A stretch of DNA of 64,000 nucleotides from Gemmatimonadota bacterium (lineage in GTDB: Bacteria > Latescibacterota > UBA2968). How positions within the stretch are numbered: the first letter of the stretch is position 1; every line of letters begins with the position of its first letter. A program made the position numbers and the translations under genes. The DNA is taken from the NCBI GenBank assembly GCA_026705765.1, contig JAPPAB010000055.1, positions 60,211 through 124,210 of the forward strand, in the 5' to 3' direction. Shown here in pieces: positions 53,341-60,802 of this stretch. The notes beneath the pieces were generated by a model. The model was not told where the DNA came from. It searched no databases and saw only the letters and a program-made list of their open reading frames with translations.

Positions 53341-53374
53341 GGCGGCTTCTCGAACTTCATCTGAGAAGCCGTCC
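53341..53374. terminator. Hairpin upstream of the IS3-family gene
   Basis: GGCGGCTTCTC pairs with GAGAAGCCGTCC (one bulge), loop GAACTTCATCT. It lies between the membrane gene and the transposase ribosome site (AACAAGGAGGTCCACC). Confidence 0.55.
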
Positions 53375-53406
53375 TTGATTTGTTCACTCCAACAAGGAGG
53401 TCCACC

Positions 53407-54290
53407 ATGCAATCCCGCGATCCCAAAAAATCTTCGCGTTAGTCAAAGCGCATCGGGAACTTTGGCCAATCGCCACGCAATGCCGAGTACTGGGTGTCTC
53501 CTTCAGCGGGTATTATGCTTGGCGAGCACGTCCACCCTCTAAACAAGCAAAGGTTGATGCAGACCTCAAGAAGCATATCAAAGCCTTTCATACCCGATCA
53601 GATAGCACCTATGGTGCCCCTCGCATCTTTAAAGACCTGATGGATATGGGCATCCGAGTAGGGAAGAAGCGCGTAGCGCGTCTGGTGCGTGAGATGGGCA
53701 TTTGTGGCATCAGTCGCAGAAAGAGCACCACAACGACCCGTAAAGCGCATCAGGCTGTCAAGGCTCCCGATCTGGTAAAGAGAGACTTCACTGTGCCAAC
53801 GGTCAATAAACTCTGGGTGGCTGACATCACCTATGTACCCACTTGGTCGGGCTTCTTGTATCTCTCTGTCGTCTTGGATGCCTTCTCCCGCCGCGTCGTG
53901 GGCTGGGCAATGGCGAGCCACTTGCAAAGTGAGTTGGTCTTGTCAGCTTTAAATATGGCCCTTTACCAGCGCCATCCCGAAAACGTAATCCACCATTCTG
54001 ACCAGGGGGCGCAATATACCTCCATCGCATTTGGAAAGCGTTGTCGTGAAGCAGGCGTACGTCCCTCAATGGGGGCTGCTGGCGACTGCTATGACAACGC
54101 GCTATGCGAGAGCTTCTTCGCCACCTTGGAGTGTGAACTGATCAATCGCCGATCCTTCCGTACGCATAAGGAAGCGCGCCTGGCTATCTTCTCCTACATC
54201 GAAGGGTGGTATAATCCGCATCGCAGGCATTCTTCCATCGCCTATCACGCACCGATGGCTTATGAAAAACTGCATCTATCACAGGCTTGA
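53407..54290 (+). mobile_element. IS3-family transposase (orfB type), needs a -1 frameshift after codon 8
   Basis: ATG at 53407 with an excellent AAGGAGGTCCACC site, but that frame stops after 11 codons (TAG at 53440-53442). The long frame that encodes the transposase enters one base back, at the run CCCAAAAAATC (53424-53434), a plausible -1 slippage point as in many IS3 elements. After the shift the protein is full length: HRELWPIATQCRVLGVSFSG, YGAPRIFKDL, DDE residues in LWVADITYVPTWSGF (first Asp), HHSDQGAQYTS (second Asp) and SFFATLECELINRRSF (Glu), then WYNPHRRHSSI. The orfA that would precede it is missing and no matching left end is visible in 53254-53400, so the copy is 5'-truncated. 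Confidence 0.85.
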
Positions 54291-54309
54291 AACACAAGCC
54301 CTAAACTCT

Positions 54310-54331
54310 CCACCGAAGCGGGGTAACTCCA
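54310..54331 (+). mobile_element. Right end of the IS3-family element
   Basis: CCACCGAAGCGGGGTAACTCCA ends in CA as IS3-type right ends do, 20 bases after the transposase stop. Its reverse complement (TGGAGTTACCCCGCTTCGG) occurs at 58153. The ISXO2-like remnant begins immediately after it. Confidence 0.7.
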
Positions 54332-54652
54332 GGTGCAACTGTCTATACAGATGGGTCACGCGCCTATAATGGCCTGCGTGCAGACGGCTTTGAGCACGAA
54401 GCAGTCATCCACTCGCGGGGTGAATATGTGCGCGGAAATTGCCACACAAACGGGATCGAAGCCTTCTGGTCTATGATAAAACGCGCAATCATGGGTGTGT
54501 ACCACAAGGTCAGCAGGAAGCATCTGGGGAAATATGTCGCAGAGTTTGTAGAAAGGCAGAACATGCGCGCACAGGACACGCTGGATCAGATGAAGATGAT
54601 CGTGCAGAGATTTGAGGGACAACGGCTGAAATACTGCGAGCTGGTAGCTTGA
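54332..54652 (+). pseudogene. IS1595/ISXO2-family transposase, C-terminal remnant
   Basis: The frame opens at the IS3 right end without a start codon and gives the C-terminal third of an ISXO2-like DDE transposase: VYTDGSRAYNGL (catalytic Asp), HTNGIEAFWSMIKR (Glu/N-G-I-E-x-F-W-S motif), ending MKMIVQRFEGQRLKYCELV. The 5' part was removed by insertion of the IS3 element. A related fragment in opposite orientation lies at 57791. Confidence 0.85.
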
Positions 54653-54753
54653 CTTTTGCGGCGACATGTCGCATGAATAGGAGCAGGCCCGTAGTTCAAT
54701 CATGCCTGTGGCCCAGACATCTATACGATACGCCATTCAAAGGAGAAGAGAAA

Positions 54754-54975
54754 ATGTATGAAAAAGATATAGTTTTCGAGAGATTGAAGGAATTAGTAAG
54801 GTCAGGATTGTCTCGTAAAGACGCTACAACGCAATTAGTAATAGAGCGTGGTGTCAAAGATGGATCTACTATTAGCTCTCAATGTGGAAGAGATCAGGGA
54901 TTTTCGGGCATGCCGGAATTGGACGAGCATTTAAGAAGTTTGGGGCTTGACCCTGAAAAAGGGGGCTATCTATAA
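54754..54975 (+). CDS. Small unknown protein (73 aa)
   Basis: From ATG 54754 with AAAGGAGAAGAGAAA, giving 73 residues (MYEKDIVFERLKELVR, ending DEHLRSLGLDPEKGGYL). It has an amphipathic N-terminal helix and a basic middle (GLSRKDATTQLVIERG). No family recognised; it is a typical short orphan of an island, placed just before the consensus promoter at 55009. Confidence 0.5.
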   Translation: MYEKDIVFERLKELVRSGLSRKDATTQLVIERGVKDGSTISSQCGRDQGFSGMPELDEHLRSLGLDPEKGGYL

Positions 54976-55008
54976 ATGAATAAGGAGATTATGTAGCATA
55001 GTGACCAT

Positions 55009-55037
55009 TTGACACACAATCCATTATGTGCTATAAT
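55009..55037 (+). promoter_or_regulatory. Consensus sigma-70 promoter
   Basis: TTGACA at 55009-55014, 17-base spacer, TATAAT at 55032-55037: both hexamers match the consensus exactly. It is the strongest sigma-70 promoter in the window and reads into 55088 and 55363. Confidence 0.75.
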
Positions 55038-55087
55038 TCTTTCACCCATAGGCTCCCCAAGACTCCCCAGTCAAAAAGGAGACCGTC

Positions 55088-55195
55088 ATGCTGAGTCAGC
55101 CCGCATTTCAGCCATTTCTGCCGAAGGTGGCAGCACCAACGAAAAGGCGCTTGAGAAAGGCGTACAGGAGAGTAACGCACTCAGAAGTACGGTGA
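55088..55195 (+). CDS. Possible 35-aa basic leader or small protein after the consensus promoter
   Basis: ATG at 55088 is preceded by AAAAAGGAGACCGTC and by a perfect promoter, and reads a very basic short product (KVAAPTKRRLRKAYRRVTHS, ending EVR). An overlapping frame 55009-55302 has no usable start in its 5' part but reads smoothly (EKALEKGVQESNALRSTVIN, then AEKAVLDKAAQIVTNRYNA, ending SP), so a frameshift or a different start is possible. I cannot say which frame is the real gene. Confidence 0.35.
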   Translation: MLSQPAFQPFLPKVAAPTKRRLRKAYRRVTHSEVR

Positions 55196-55362
55196 TCAAC
55201 AAAGAGTCTGCCGAGAAAGCTGTGCTGGATAAGGCCGCGCAGATTGTCACCAATCGCTACAATGCTGATATGGCTATCCTGAAGCAAGCCATGTCGCCGT
55301 AATCCCGTCGCACCACGTTCCACTTCGTCAAAAATCCCGCCCCCATCCCAAAAAGAGAATTT

Positions 55363-56256
55363 ATGGCAAAAGAAGAATTTGAAATTGCTTTTCATGGGCC
55401 TGCGGTTGAGGGCAATTCAATAAGTGCGCGAGATTTGGGTACGTCCATGATTGCTCTCGGAGACCTCTTAGAATACGCGAACAAGAGCCTTTATGGTGAA
55501 GGCAATAAAAGTGTATTGCGCATTAAGGCGACACGCGAAGGATCCTTTGAGGCGGTATTTGAATATGCAATAACAGCCATTTCTGATACGACTTCGTTTT
55601 TGAACGATAACCCTATGGACGTCCTCCAAGTCCTTGTTGGCATTCCTGGGGCTACGGTTAGTTTATTTGCAATTTACAGGTACCTGAAAGGAAGGCAACC
55701 AGAAGAAAATGAAGTTAGTGATGGGGGAGATGGGAAAATACACATAGAAATAGAGGGAAGCGACAATAAAATTATTGTAAATAAAAATACATACAATTTT
55801 TACACAGACTCCAATATTAGATCGGCAATGAGAGATCTTATTTCTCCTTTAGGTGAAAACGGAGTCGAAAGAATGGATATTAACCAACAAGAAAACGTAG
55901 AGAGCATTGACAAAAGTGAGATTGACTTTTACGATGTGCCCCTGAGAGAGGAAGAAGAAAAAACTGAAAGTATGCAAAAAATATATGTCCTTGTTGTTAG
56001 CCCCTCCTTTCAAAGAGGAGACAAGTGGCGGGTCTCAACAGGAGCGGATGAAACTGCTTTTTTTGTTGGCATTGCGGACAATGATTTTATTGATAAAGTC
56101 TCCCGAGGAGATGAGGGATTTAAAGCCGGGGATTCTCTCTATGTTGAGTTACAAACAATCCAATGGATAGAAGACGGGCAACTGAAGACGGAAAGAAATA
56201 TTGTGAAAGTTATAGACCACATGCATGCCGGGGAGCAGGGAAACCTTGAGCTTTGA
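55363..56256 (+). CDS. Unknown 297-aa protein of the mobile-island type
   Basis: Start has AAAAAGAGAATTT before ATG 55363. The first 110 residues (FHGPAVEGNSISARDLGTSM, IALGDLLEYANKSLYG, then VLRIKATREGSFEAVFEYAI) resemble a recurring family of uncharacterised proteins found on prophages and integrative elements. A hydrophobic segment follows (VLVGIPGATVSLFAIYRYL), then an acidic stretch, and from about 195 a second, mostly beta domain (KIYVLVVSPSFQRGDKWRVS). No catalytic motif is visible. It is the likely main product of the transcript from the 55009 promoter. Confidence 0.7.
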   Translation: MAKEEFEIAFHGPAVEGNSISARDLGTSMIALGDLLEYANKSLYGEGNKSVLRIKATREGSFEAVFEYAITAISDTTSFLNDNPMDVLQVLVGIPGATVSLFAIYRYLKGRQPEENEVSDGGDGKIHIEIEGSDNKIIVNKNTYNFYTDSNIRSAMRDLISPLGENGVERMDINQQENVESIDKSEIDFYDVPLREEEEKTESMQKIYVLVVSPSFQRGDKWRVSTGADETAFFVGIADNDFIDKVSRGDEGFKAGDSLYVELQTIQWIEDGQLKTERNIVKVIDHMHAGEQGNLEL

Positions 56257-56401
56257 TGAGGGGATTATGTAGGATAGGGACGGAACAAGGGAGATTATAT
56301 ACAATAGTGCCGCACTACTATCAAGTCTTATCTAAGTCTTTCTAATATAGTGACTTACAGATTTTTCAAAGGCGCGCACTCGCCGCGGATCTGAGAAATT
56401 T

Positions 56402-56418
56402 TTGGCACGGTTTTTGCT
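56402..56418 (+). promoter_or_regulatory. Second perfect sigma-54 promoter, no clear gene downstream
   Basis: TTGGCACGGTTTTTGCT matches YTGGCACG-N4-TTGCW at every position with GG and GC ten bases apart. It points to the right, but the only real gene there (HNH, 56419-56730) is on the minus strand, so the transcript would be antisense to it. No plus-strand gene with a ribosome site follows before the terminator at 56907. Confidence 0.7.
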
Positions 56419-56730
56419 TTACCCTCTCCATGGGGATGCGTCCTGTATTCCCTGCATCAGCCCTTGCCATGCAGCTCGGCGGATTGCGAGCTCATAATGC
56501 AGGTGCTGCATCGACAGATCACTCTTGATTTTATTACGATCCTCGCATAAGAGCTGTAGATTGCCCAGAGTGTCGGGACCACCCTTTGACTCTGCCTCGA
56601 TGTGGTCCCATTCCAGGTCGTCCATGGGCAGGTGCTTGCCCAGACCCGTGCGGTAATCGCAGGGCGCGGCACAGCGACGGCCCTGAGCACAGTAAAATAT
56701 ATATTTCAAGTACGGATCGCGGGGTGTCAT
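56419..56730 (-). CDS. HNH endonuclease
   Basis: About 103 residues from 56730 (CAGGAGAAAGCA precedes that ATG). The HNH core is visible: GRRCAAPCDYRTG (a Cys pair that could hold a structural zinc), then LEWDHIEAESKGGPDTLGNLQ (the catalytic DH pair) and LCEDRNKIKSD (third motif). The gene stands alone, as many mobile HNH genes do, between two islands of other genes. The stop codon abuts the sigma-54-like site on the opposite strand. Confidence 0.88.
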   Translation of the reverse strand: MTPRDPYLKYIFYCAQGRRCAAPCDYRTGLGKHLPMDDLEWDHIEAESKGGPDTLGNLQLLCEDRNKIKSDLSMQHLHYELAIRRAAWQGLMQGIQDASPWRG

Positions 56731-56906
56731 TGCTTTCTCCTGAAAGAGTGTAGTGCAACATTTCGTGATCTTCTGGGGACGAGATGGCGGTCTCGTCCCC
56801 ATGAATGTAAGGCGGGCGAGGGGAAAGGCAAGGAGATAAATCAAATTTTTTTAGGAAGCCGATATGAGTGATCCACTGACGCGGGTTGCAACAGTGCTTT
56901 TAAGGA

Positions 56907-56936
56907 AAAAGCCAGCACAGAGGCTGGCTTTTTTGT
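56907..56936 (+). terminator. Rho-independent terminator
   Basis: AAAAGCCAGC (56907-56916) pairs with GCTGGCTTTT (56923-56932), loop ACAGAG, followed by a T tract. It could end the transcript from the 56402 sigma-54 promoter. Confidence 0.85.
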
Positions 56937-56983
56937 TGAGCAGTATTTTTCGTGCGCTACGATAAGGCCAAAGTAAAGAGAAT

Positions 56984-57661
56984 TCAGGTTTCCTGCGGTG
57001 GCTGTGGGGTTATCCATGTTGGAAGCCCGAAGCTCAAGATGGTGGCATTGATTTGGTCATAGTCTACAACTTCAGGGTTTAACTCTTTTAACCGCGAAAG
57101 TGAGACCTCTCTTTGATTATTCAACTGGGAATTGATAACACTTGTTGATAGGATATAAAACTCCCACTGTGAGAGATCAAGCGGGTTAATGGTCCTTCTG
57201 TCCTTAGTGGTAAGAAGGCAAAAGACATATACTTGAGCACTGCGAAATGGAATTTCTGAACGTCGGCCTGTACTGTTATCCCAAGAATGTTTTTTGGCAA
57301 TGTCAAATTTTATTTTCGTAGGCCCATCTTGGTGGTGGGACTGGAAATACGCTGAGGACTTAACTTCGACTCTATGGCCGTGAGCTGTCATTATATCTTC
57401 GTTCTCCCATCTACGATAAACTTTACATAATACTGCCTCTGTGGCCTGTGCCACGATATACTCCGCGATTTGGCCACGTAAGATATTATCCAATAGATCA
57501 GACCCACCCCAAGTCCAAAAATCCAGTAGCGTCAATCCTACTGGTTCTCCGCGAAAAATAAAAGGCTCTTTGGGATCACGGGGACATGGAGGTAGCGCTG
57601 TGTAGTTATTTCTATCGAAGAATTCGTCATCGAATTCATCTTGGCTCAGATTATCCTTCAT
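56984..57661 (-). CDS. Unknown protein with PD-(D/E)XK-like nuclease core
   Basis: About 225 residues from 57661 (AAAGGAGTAAAC precedes the ATG; a longer frame to 57685 lacks a site). After a polar N-terminus and an RGQIAEYIVAQATEAV helix that usually precedes the core, DIMTAHGHRVEVKSSAYFQS contains D..(x)n..EVK, the pattern of restriction-endonuclease-fold active sites. A following strand (VYVFCLLTTKDRR) fits the fold. A solitary nuclease-like protein in an IS-rich island is most likely a restriction or other defence component or a mobile-element enzyme. No methylase is adjacent. Confidence 0.68.
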   Translation of the reverse strand: MKDNLSQDEFDDEFFDRNNYTALPPCPRDPKEPFIFRGEPVGLTLLDFWTWGGSDLLDNILRGQIAEYIVAQATEAVLCKVYRRWENEDIMTAHGHRVEVKSSAYFQSHHQDGPTKIKFDIAKKHSWDNSTGRRSEIPFRSAQVYVFCLLTTKDRRTINPLDLSQWEFYILSTSVINSQLNNQREVSLSRLKELNPEVVDYDQINATILSFGLPTWITPQPPQET

Positions 57662-57790
57662 GTTTACTCCTTTCTCGCCACGCACTCAGGTAGAATATAC
57701 TGAGTGCGTGGTTTTTTGTCGAGCAGGATTTGATCCGCATATAAAAAGTGCAACTTCCATTTTAAAGTACTCGCCAGGACACGGAACATA

Positions 57791-57949
57791 TCAGGCCACC
57801 AAGTCACAGTAGCGCAGCCGGTGTCCCTCGAAGGATTCTGCAATGCGCTTCATCTGGTCGATCGTGTCCTGGTGTTTCATGTTGTGCCTCGCCACAAATT
57901 CTTTAACGTATCGGTGCAGATGTTTTAAGCTCATCTTATGATATACCCC
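57791..57949 (-). pseudogene. IS1595/ISXO2 transposase C-terminal remnant (inverted copy)
   Basis: Minus-strand frame with GVYHKMSLKHLHRYVKEFVA and HQDTIDQMKRIAESFEGHRL, homologous to the end of the 54332-54652 remnant (GVYHKVSRKHLGKYVAEFVE). Residues before GVYHK are unrelated. No start or terminal repeat is recognised. Confidence 0.85.
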
Positions 57950-57960
57950 GGAACAAGCAC

Positions 57961-58152
57961 ATGTCAATACTTCCAATTCCGCCTGTTCCTCTTTCTCAAT
58001 TTTCGTCTCCCATAATTTCCACTACCGGCACTATTCTATATAATCCCCAAAAAATGACAGATAGAGACAGAAAAGCATTAAGAAGGGAGATTTTGCGCTT
58101 CATACAAAATGCCGATGATCAAACAGAAATCGGCATTCCCATAAATGTTATT
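57961..58152 (+). pseudogene. Truncated unknown reading frame interrupted by an IS end
   Basis: A frame running from 57961 contains MTDRDRKALRREILRFIQN and ADDQTEIGIPINVI and is cut at 58153, where the IS-end sequence TGGAGTTACCCCGCTTCGG begins. Codons after 58153 in the same frame are IS-derived. No ribosome site is seen at 57961; the ATG before TDRDRKALRR is an alternative. Host gene not recognised. Confidence 0.35.
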
Positions 58153-58171
58153 TGGAGTTACCCCGCTTCGG
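58153..58171. mobile_element. IS-end sequence
   Basis: TGGAGTTACCCCGCTTCGG is the exact reverse complement of the end at 54313-54331. It is one of at least eight related end sequences in 52-64 kb. Confidence 0.6.
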
Positions 58172-58286
58172 ATGCTGTTGCCGAATTCCGAATTTTGTCC
58201 CGATGCAACGAAACACAGGGCTTACAGAACCTGTATTCGGGCACAAACAGCCGCTTTTCCAACCGCAGATTCCCTATCGACCAATT

Positions 58287-58414
58287 TGGCAACAGCATCG
58301 CTTTGGTGGAGTATTTAGGGCTTGGATTTCAAGCCTGTGATTGATGTAGCTTTTCGTAGGCCAACTGCATCCACAAAATATTGTGGTTGTGGTGCTTGAC
58401 CAGACATAAGCAAA
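58287..58414 (-). pseudogene. IS3-family 3' remnant with its right end
   Basis: On the minus strand the last codons of an orfB-like frame read HNHNILWMQLAYEKLHQSQA and stop, aligned with the end of the intact transposase (HAPMAYEKLHLSQA). The 3' spacer keeps the similarity TGAAATCCAAGCCCTAAATA versus TGAAACACAAGCCCTAAACT, and it finishes with an end-like CCACCAAAGCGATGCTGTTGCCA (58309-58287). Bases 58360-58414 recur at 63286-63341 in the same orientation. Confidence 0.75.
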
Positions 58415-58473
58415 TGATGACCTTTTTCGTGTATAGATCACTTCACTCCTGTATCTACAGCATATCGGATACA

Positions 58474-58500
58474 CCAAAAGCGACAAGTTGTCGCTTTTGG
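58474..58500. promoter_or_regulatory. 27-bp near-perfect palindrome
   Basis: CCAAAAGCGACAA-G-TTGTCGCTTTTGG: 13-bp arms around one base. It lies in the gene-free stretch 58415-58641, 142 bases before the small gene at 58642. It could be a bidirectional terminator without a long T run, or a protein binding site. Nothing else is recognised in that stretch. Confidence 0.5.
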
Positions 58501-58641
58501 TCGCCTTTGTCCATCCTAAAAAATTTTTACCGAAAAAAACCATTTCGACCATTACCTCCCTATATGTAGATGAAAGGGCGATCCACGTCCACAAATCCTA
58601 CGAGGTTGGTTCAGCCTCACAATTCCAATAAGGAGGGAGTA

Positions 58642-58806
58642 ATGACAACAGCAACAAAGAACACGCAGAGATTCGAGTTTGTTGATATTGAACGACTTGA
58701 ACATTTTTCCTATGAGGAATTGCGCGAGTACGCAAATGACCTCAGCAAACTTTACGCATCTCTTGATGGTGGAGTGAGACATCGTACTGGGCTTGTCCAT
58801 AGGTAA
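58642..58806 (+). CDS. Small unknown protein (54 aa)
   Basis: ATG at 58642 follows AATAAGGAGGGAGTA. The 54 residues have one recognisable feature, an amphipathic helix (ERLEHFSYEELREYANDLSK) that may mediate dimerisation. A hairpin GGGGCAC/GTGCCCC (58807-58828) begins right after the stop. It resembles short regulators or antitoxin-like proteins of islands, but no partner gene is adjacent. Confidence 0.55.
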   Translation: MTTATKNTQRFEFVDIERLEHFSYEELREYANDLSKLYASLDGGVRHRTGLVHR

Positions 58807-58917
58807 GGGGCACTTTTTCAGGTGCCCCAAAAAAGGCGCTCGACAAGGCCATCAAAATCCTCTATATTTTTTATAAGCCGTAATCATTAGCCAACAGAAT
58901 TGATGCCGGAAAAAACC

Positions 58918-58962
58918 AAAAGGCCGGGGTACGCGCTCTCTATGCGCTCCTCGGCCTTTTTT
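58918..58962 (+). terminator. Terminator before the lipoprotein operon
   Basis: AAAAGGCCG (58918-58926) pairs with CGGCCTTTT (58952-58960) plus a T run; inner GCGC/GCGC pairing may extend it. It argues for a start of the next gene after it (58984). Confidence 0.7.
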
Positions 58963-58983
58963 GTTATGAGAAAGGAGTCTCCC

Positions 58984-59448
58984 GTGACTATAAAATCTGT
59001 AGTATGCGCATGTATTGCCTTCACCTTTCTTGCTTGCGATAAGAGCCCTACAGAGCCCCATTATCCTGTCATTGTGCATACACTCACCAGTGATTCTTAT
59101 GACTCTGGCGGCAATATCTCTATCTATGATAGCCGCCTAAAAAAGACTCACCACTACACTGTCATACTTGTCATAACACAAAATGGTGAAGACCCACTAA
59201 AACAAGAAGGGAATGAAATCGCTGATAGCCTGATCCCGCACCAACAATTTTTTAAGGATATGGCTGAAGAATGGATGGACCAAAACTCCCTTGACTTTAT
59301 TGTTTCTATCACCGAAGGCTTCATTCGCATTGCCGATCCCAATAGGACAATTTTAGCCTATGCAGAGGTTGTCAAAAATGCTTATGATAGTGACAACAAA
59401 TTCGCTCATCTCGTTATCCATTTTGCTCCGGTAGCCGGGGATCTTTAG
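58984..59448 (+). CDS. Lipoprotein of unknown function
   Basis: GTG start at 58984 with GAAAGGAGTCTCCC in front; upstream ATG codons (58900) would lie before the terminator. About 154 residues: hydrophobic signal with lipobox-type FTFLAC (Cys about residue 17), a Ser/Pro/Thr spacer, then a single mixed domain (HYTVILVITQNGEDPLKQEG; FIRIADPNRTILAYAEVVKN). It is the first gene of a three-gene set with two beta-barrel proteins, 10 bases before the next ATG. It could be an outer-membrane-attached partner of the barrels. Confidence 0.75.
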   Translation: MTIKSVVCACIAFTFLACDKSPTEPHYPVIVHTLTSDSYDSGGNISIYDSRLKKTHHYTVILVITQNGEDPLKQEGNEIADSLIPHQQFFKDMAEEWMDQNSLDFIVSITEGFIRIADPNRTILAYAEVVKNAYDSDNKFAHLVIHFAPVAGDL

Positions 59449-59458
59449 GAGGTATGTC

Positions 59459-60076
59459 ATGTTCAGATATATGTGTATCCTTGTGTATATCTCAATACTG
59501 TCTCTGCTTATATTGGTTGACTCTTCACAAGCAAAGACGACAGACTCTGGTTTTGGCAAAGATCGGTTCTGGAGTACCGGGATATTCGGAGCTTTTGGAC
59601 CCGGCACCAATATGACTTTTTTCCCTGGTGCATCTGTGGGTTGGTCCACTAATGTCAGACAGTACAACATAGGAGCCGACCTGCTATTCACTTGGCCCAA
59701 AGATGATGCAATGCAATGGCCACCAAATGATATTGAGGTGTTCCAGTATGGCTTTCTTTTCTGGTCCCTCACCGCACGACGCTTCTTATCTCAGGGCGAT
59801 GTTGCACCCGTAATAGGAGCAGGAGTAGATCTGGCTGTCATTTATGGCCGAATTACACACAAGGGCTGGTCTATAACCGATGGAACCAAAAGGGGTTTCG
59901 GTGCTCATATAACCTTTGGAGCAGAGGTGCTCAGGCATACAAACAGTCGCTTAAGGCTTGAGGCTAGAGCTGACCTACCTTTCTTTAAGTTCAGTGCATC
60001 CAGAGGAAGCACATTCGAGCCCCCCTACAAATCATATCTGTTACCTATAACTATAGGCATTAGCTATCACAGATAA
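59459..60076 (+). CDS. Outer-membrane beta-barrel protein, tandem copy A
   Basis: A 205-residue protein with a signal peptide (LVDSSQAKTTDS around the cleavage). Strand pattern: STGIFGAFGPGTNMTFFPGA, VGWSTNVRQYNIGADLLFTW, SLTARRFLSQGDVAPVIGAG, RGFGAHITFGAEVLRHTN, LEARADLPFFKFSA. It ends YLLPITIGISYHR. Homologous over its full length to the next gene; both have IFGAFxPxxNM, ITARRF/LTARRF, FGAHxTxGAxVLR and the terminal I.(I/V).(I/L)SYHR. Ribosome site TTAGGAGGTATGTC overlaps the previous stop. Confidence 0.82.
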   Translation: MFRYMCILVYISILSLLILVDSSQAKTTDSGFGKDRFWSTGIFGAFGPGTNMTFFPGASVGWSTNVRQYNIGADLLFTWPKDDAMQWPPNDIEVFQYGFLFWSLTARRFLSQGDVAPVIGAGVDLAVIYGRITHKGWSITDGTKRGFGAHITFGAEVLRHTNSRLRLEARADLPFFKFSASRGSTFEPPYKSYLLPITIGISYHR

Positions 60077-60095
60077 TGAATAAGGAGAAACACCT

Positions 60096-60707
60096 ATGTT
60101 GATCAAAAAGGTGCTGGTGCTATCATTCCTGCTTGTGATGTTTGGTTCTGCACAGGCAGAGATGACAAGCTCAGATTCTTACAAGGGATGGAATATCGGG
60201 ATCTTTGGGGCCTTTGTCCCTCACAAGAATATGAATGTTTACCCTGGCGTATTTGTGGGATGGTCTTCCCATATAAAAAAGTACAGTGTGGGTGCCGACT
60301 TCAGGTTCGTCTGGCCCAGTGATCGACCTCACACGGCATCAGAAGTGTTCCAAGAGGTTGAATACTTCTTTGTTTTCCTCTCTATCACCGCACGACGCTT
60401 CTTTACCTATGGCAATATTATGCCAGCAATAGGGGCTGGAATATCTGTAGGAAACATTGAGGGCGACCGTGGCACCATTGGTCCCTCGAATTATGAAATA
60501 AGTGGTTCACTAAATGGAGCCAACAAAGGCTTTGGTGCTCACGTAACACTTGGAGCAGACGTGCTTAGGCTCGCAAAAAACCGTGTGAGACTTGAGGCCA
60601 GAGTTGATTTCCCTTTCTACAAATCACACCTCTCCACTGCCCGGGTGCGTAGGCTTGAATCGTCGTATGTAATACCAATTTCTGTGGATCTATCATATCA
60701 CAGATAA
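60096..60707 (+). CDS. Outer-membrane beta-barrel protein, tandem copy B
   Basis: A 203-residue paralogue of the previous gene, 19 bases after its stop, with site ATAAGGAGAAACACCT. Signal peptide (VLVLSFLLVMFGSAQAEMTS). It carries the same strand motifs (WNIGIFGAFVPHKNMNVYPG, VGWSSHIKKYSVGADFRFVW, ITARRFFTYGNIMPAIGAGI, FGAHVTLGADVLRLAKN). A local duplication with divergence suggests selection on surface-exposed loops. No function assigned; the barrels may form a receptor, adhesin or porin pair with the lipoprotein. Confidence 0.82.
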   Translation: MLIKKVLVLSFLLVMFGSAQAEMTSSDSYKGWNIGIFGAFVPHKNMNVYPGVFVGWSSHIKKYSVGADFRFVWPSDRPHTASEVFQEVEYFFVFLSITARRFFTYGNIMPAIGAGISVGNIEGDRGTIGPSNYEISGSLNGANKGFGAHVTLGADVLRLAKNRVRLEARVDFPFYKSHLSTARVRRLESSYVIPISVDLSYHR

Positions 60708-60802
60708 ATAGGCGTAAAGGTAAGGTTGTTAAAAAAGCCGCTGGCCATTCTGTATTGATCCCGCGCAGGATATCGAGGTTGTCCGCTTCGAAGATCGTGC
60801 GG

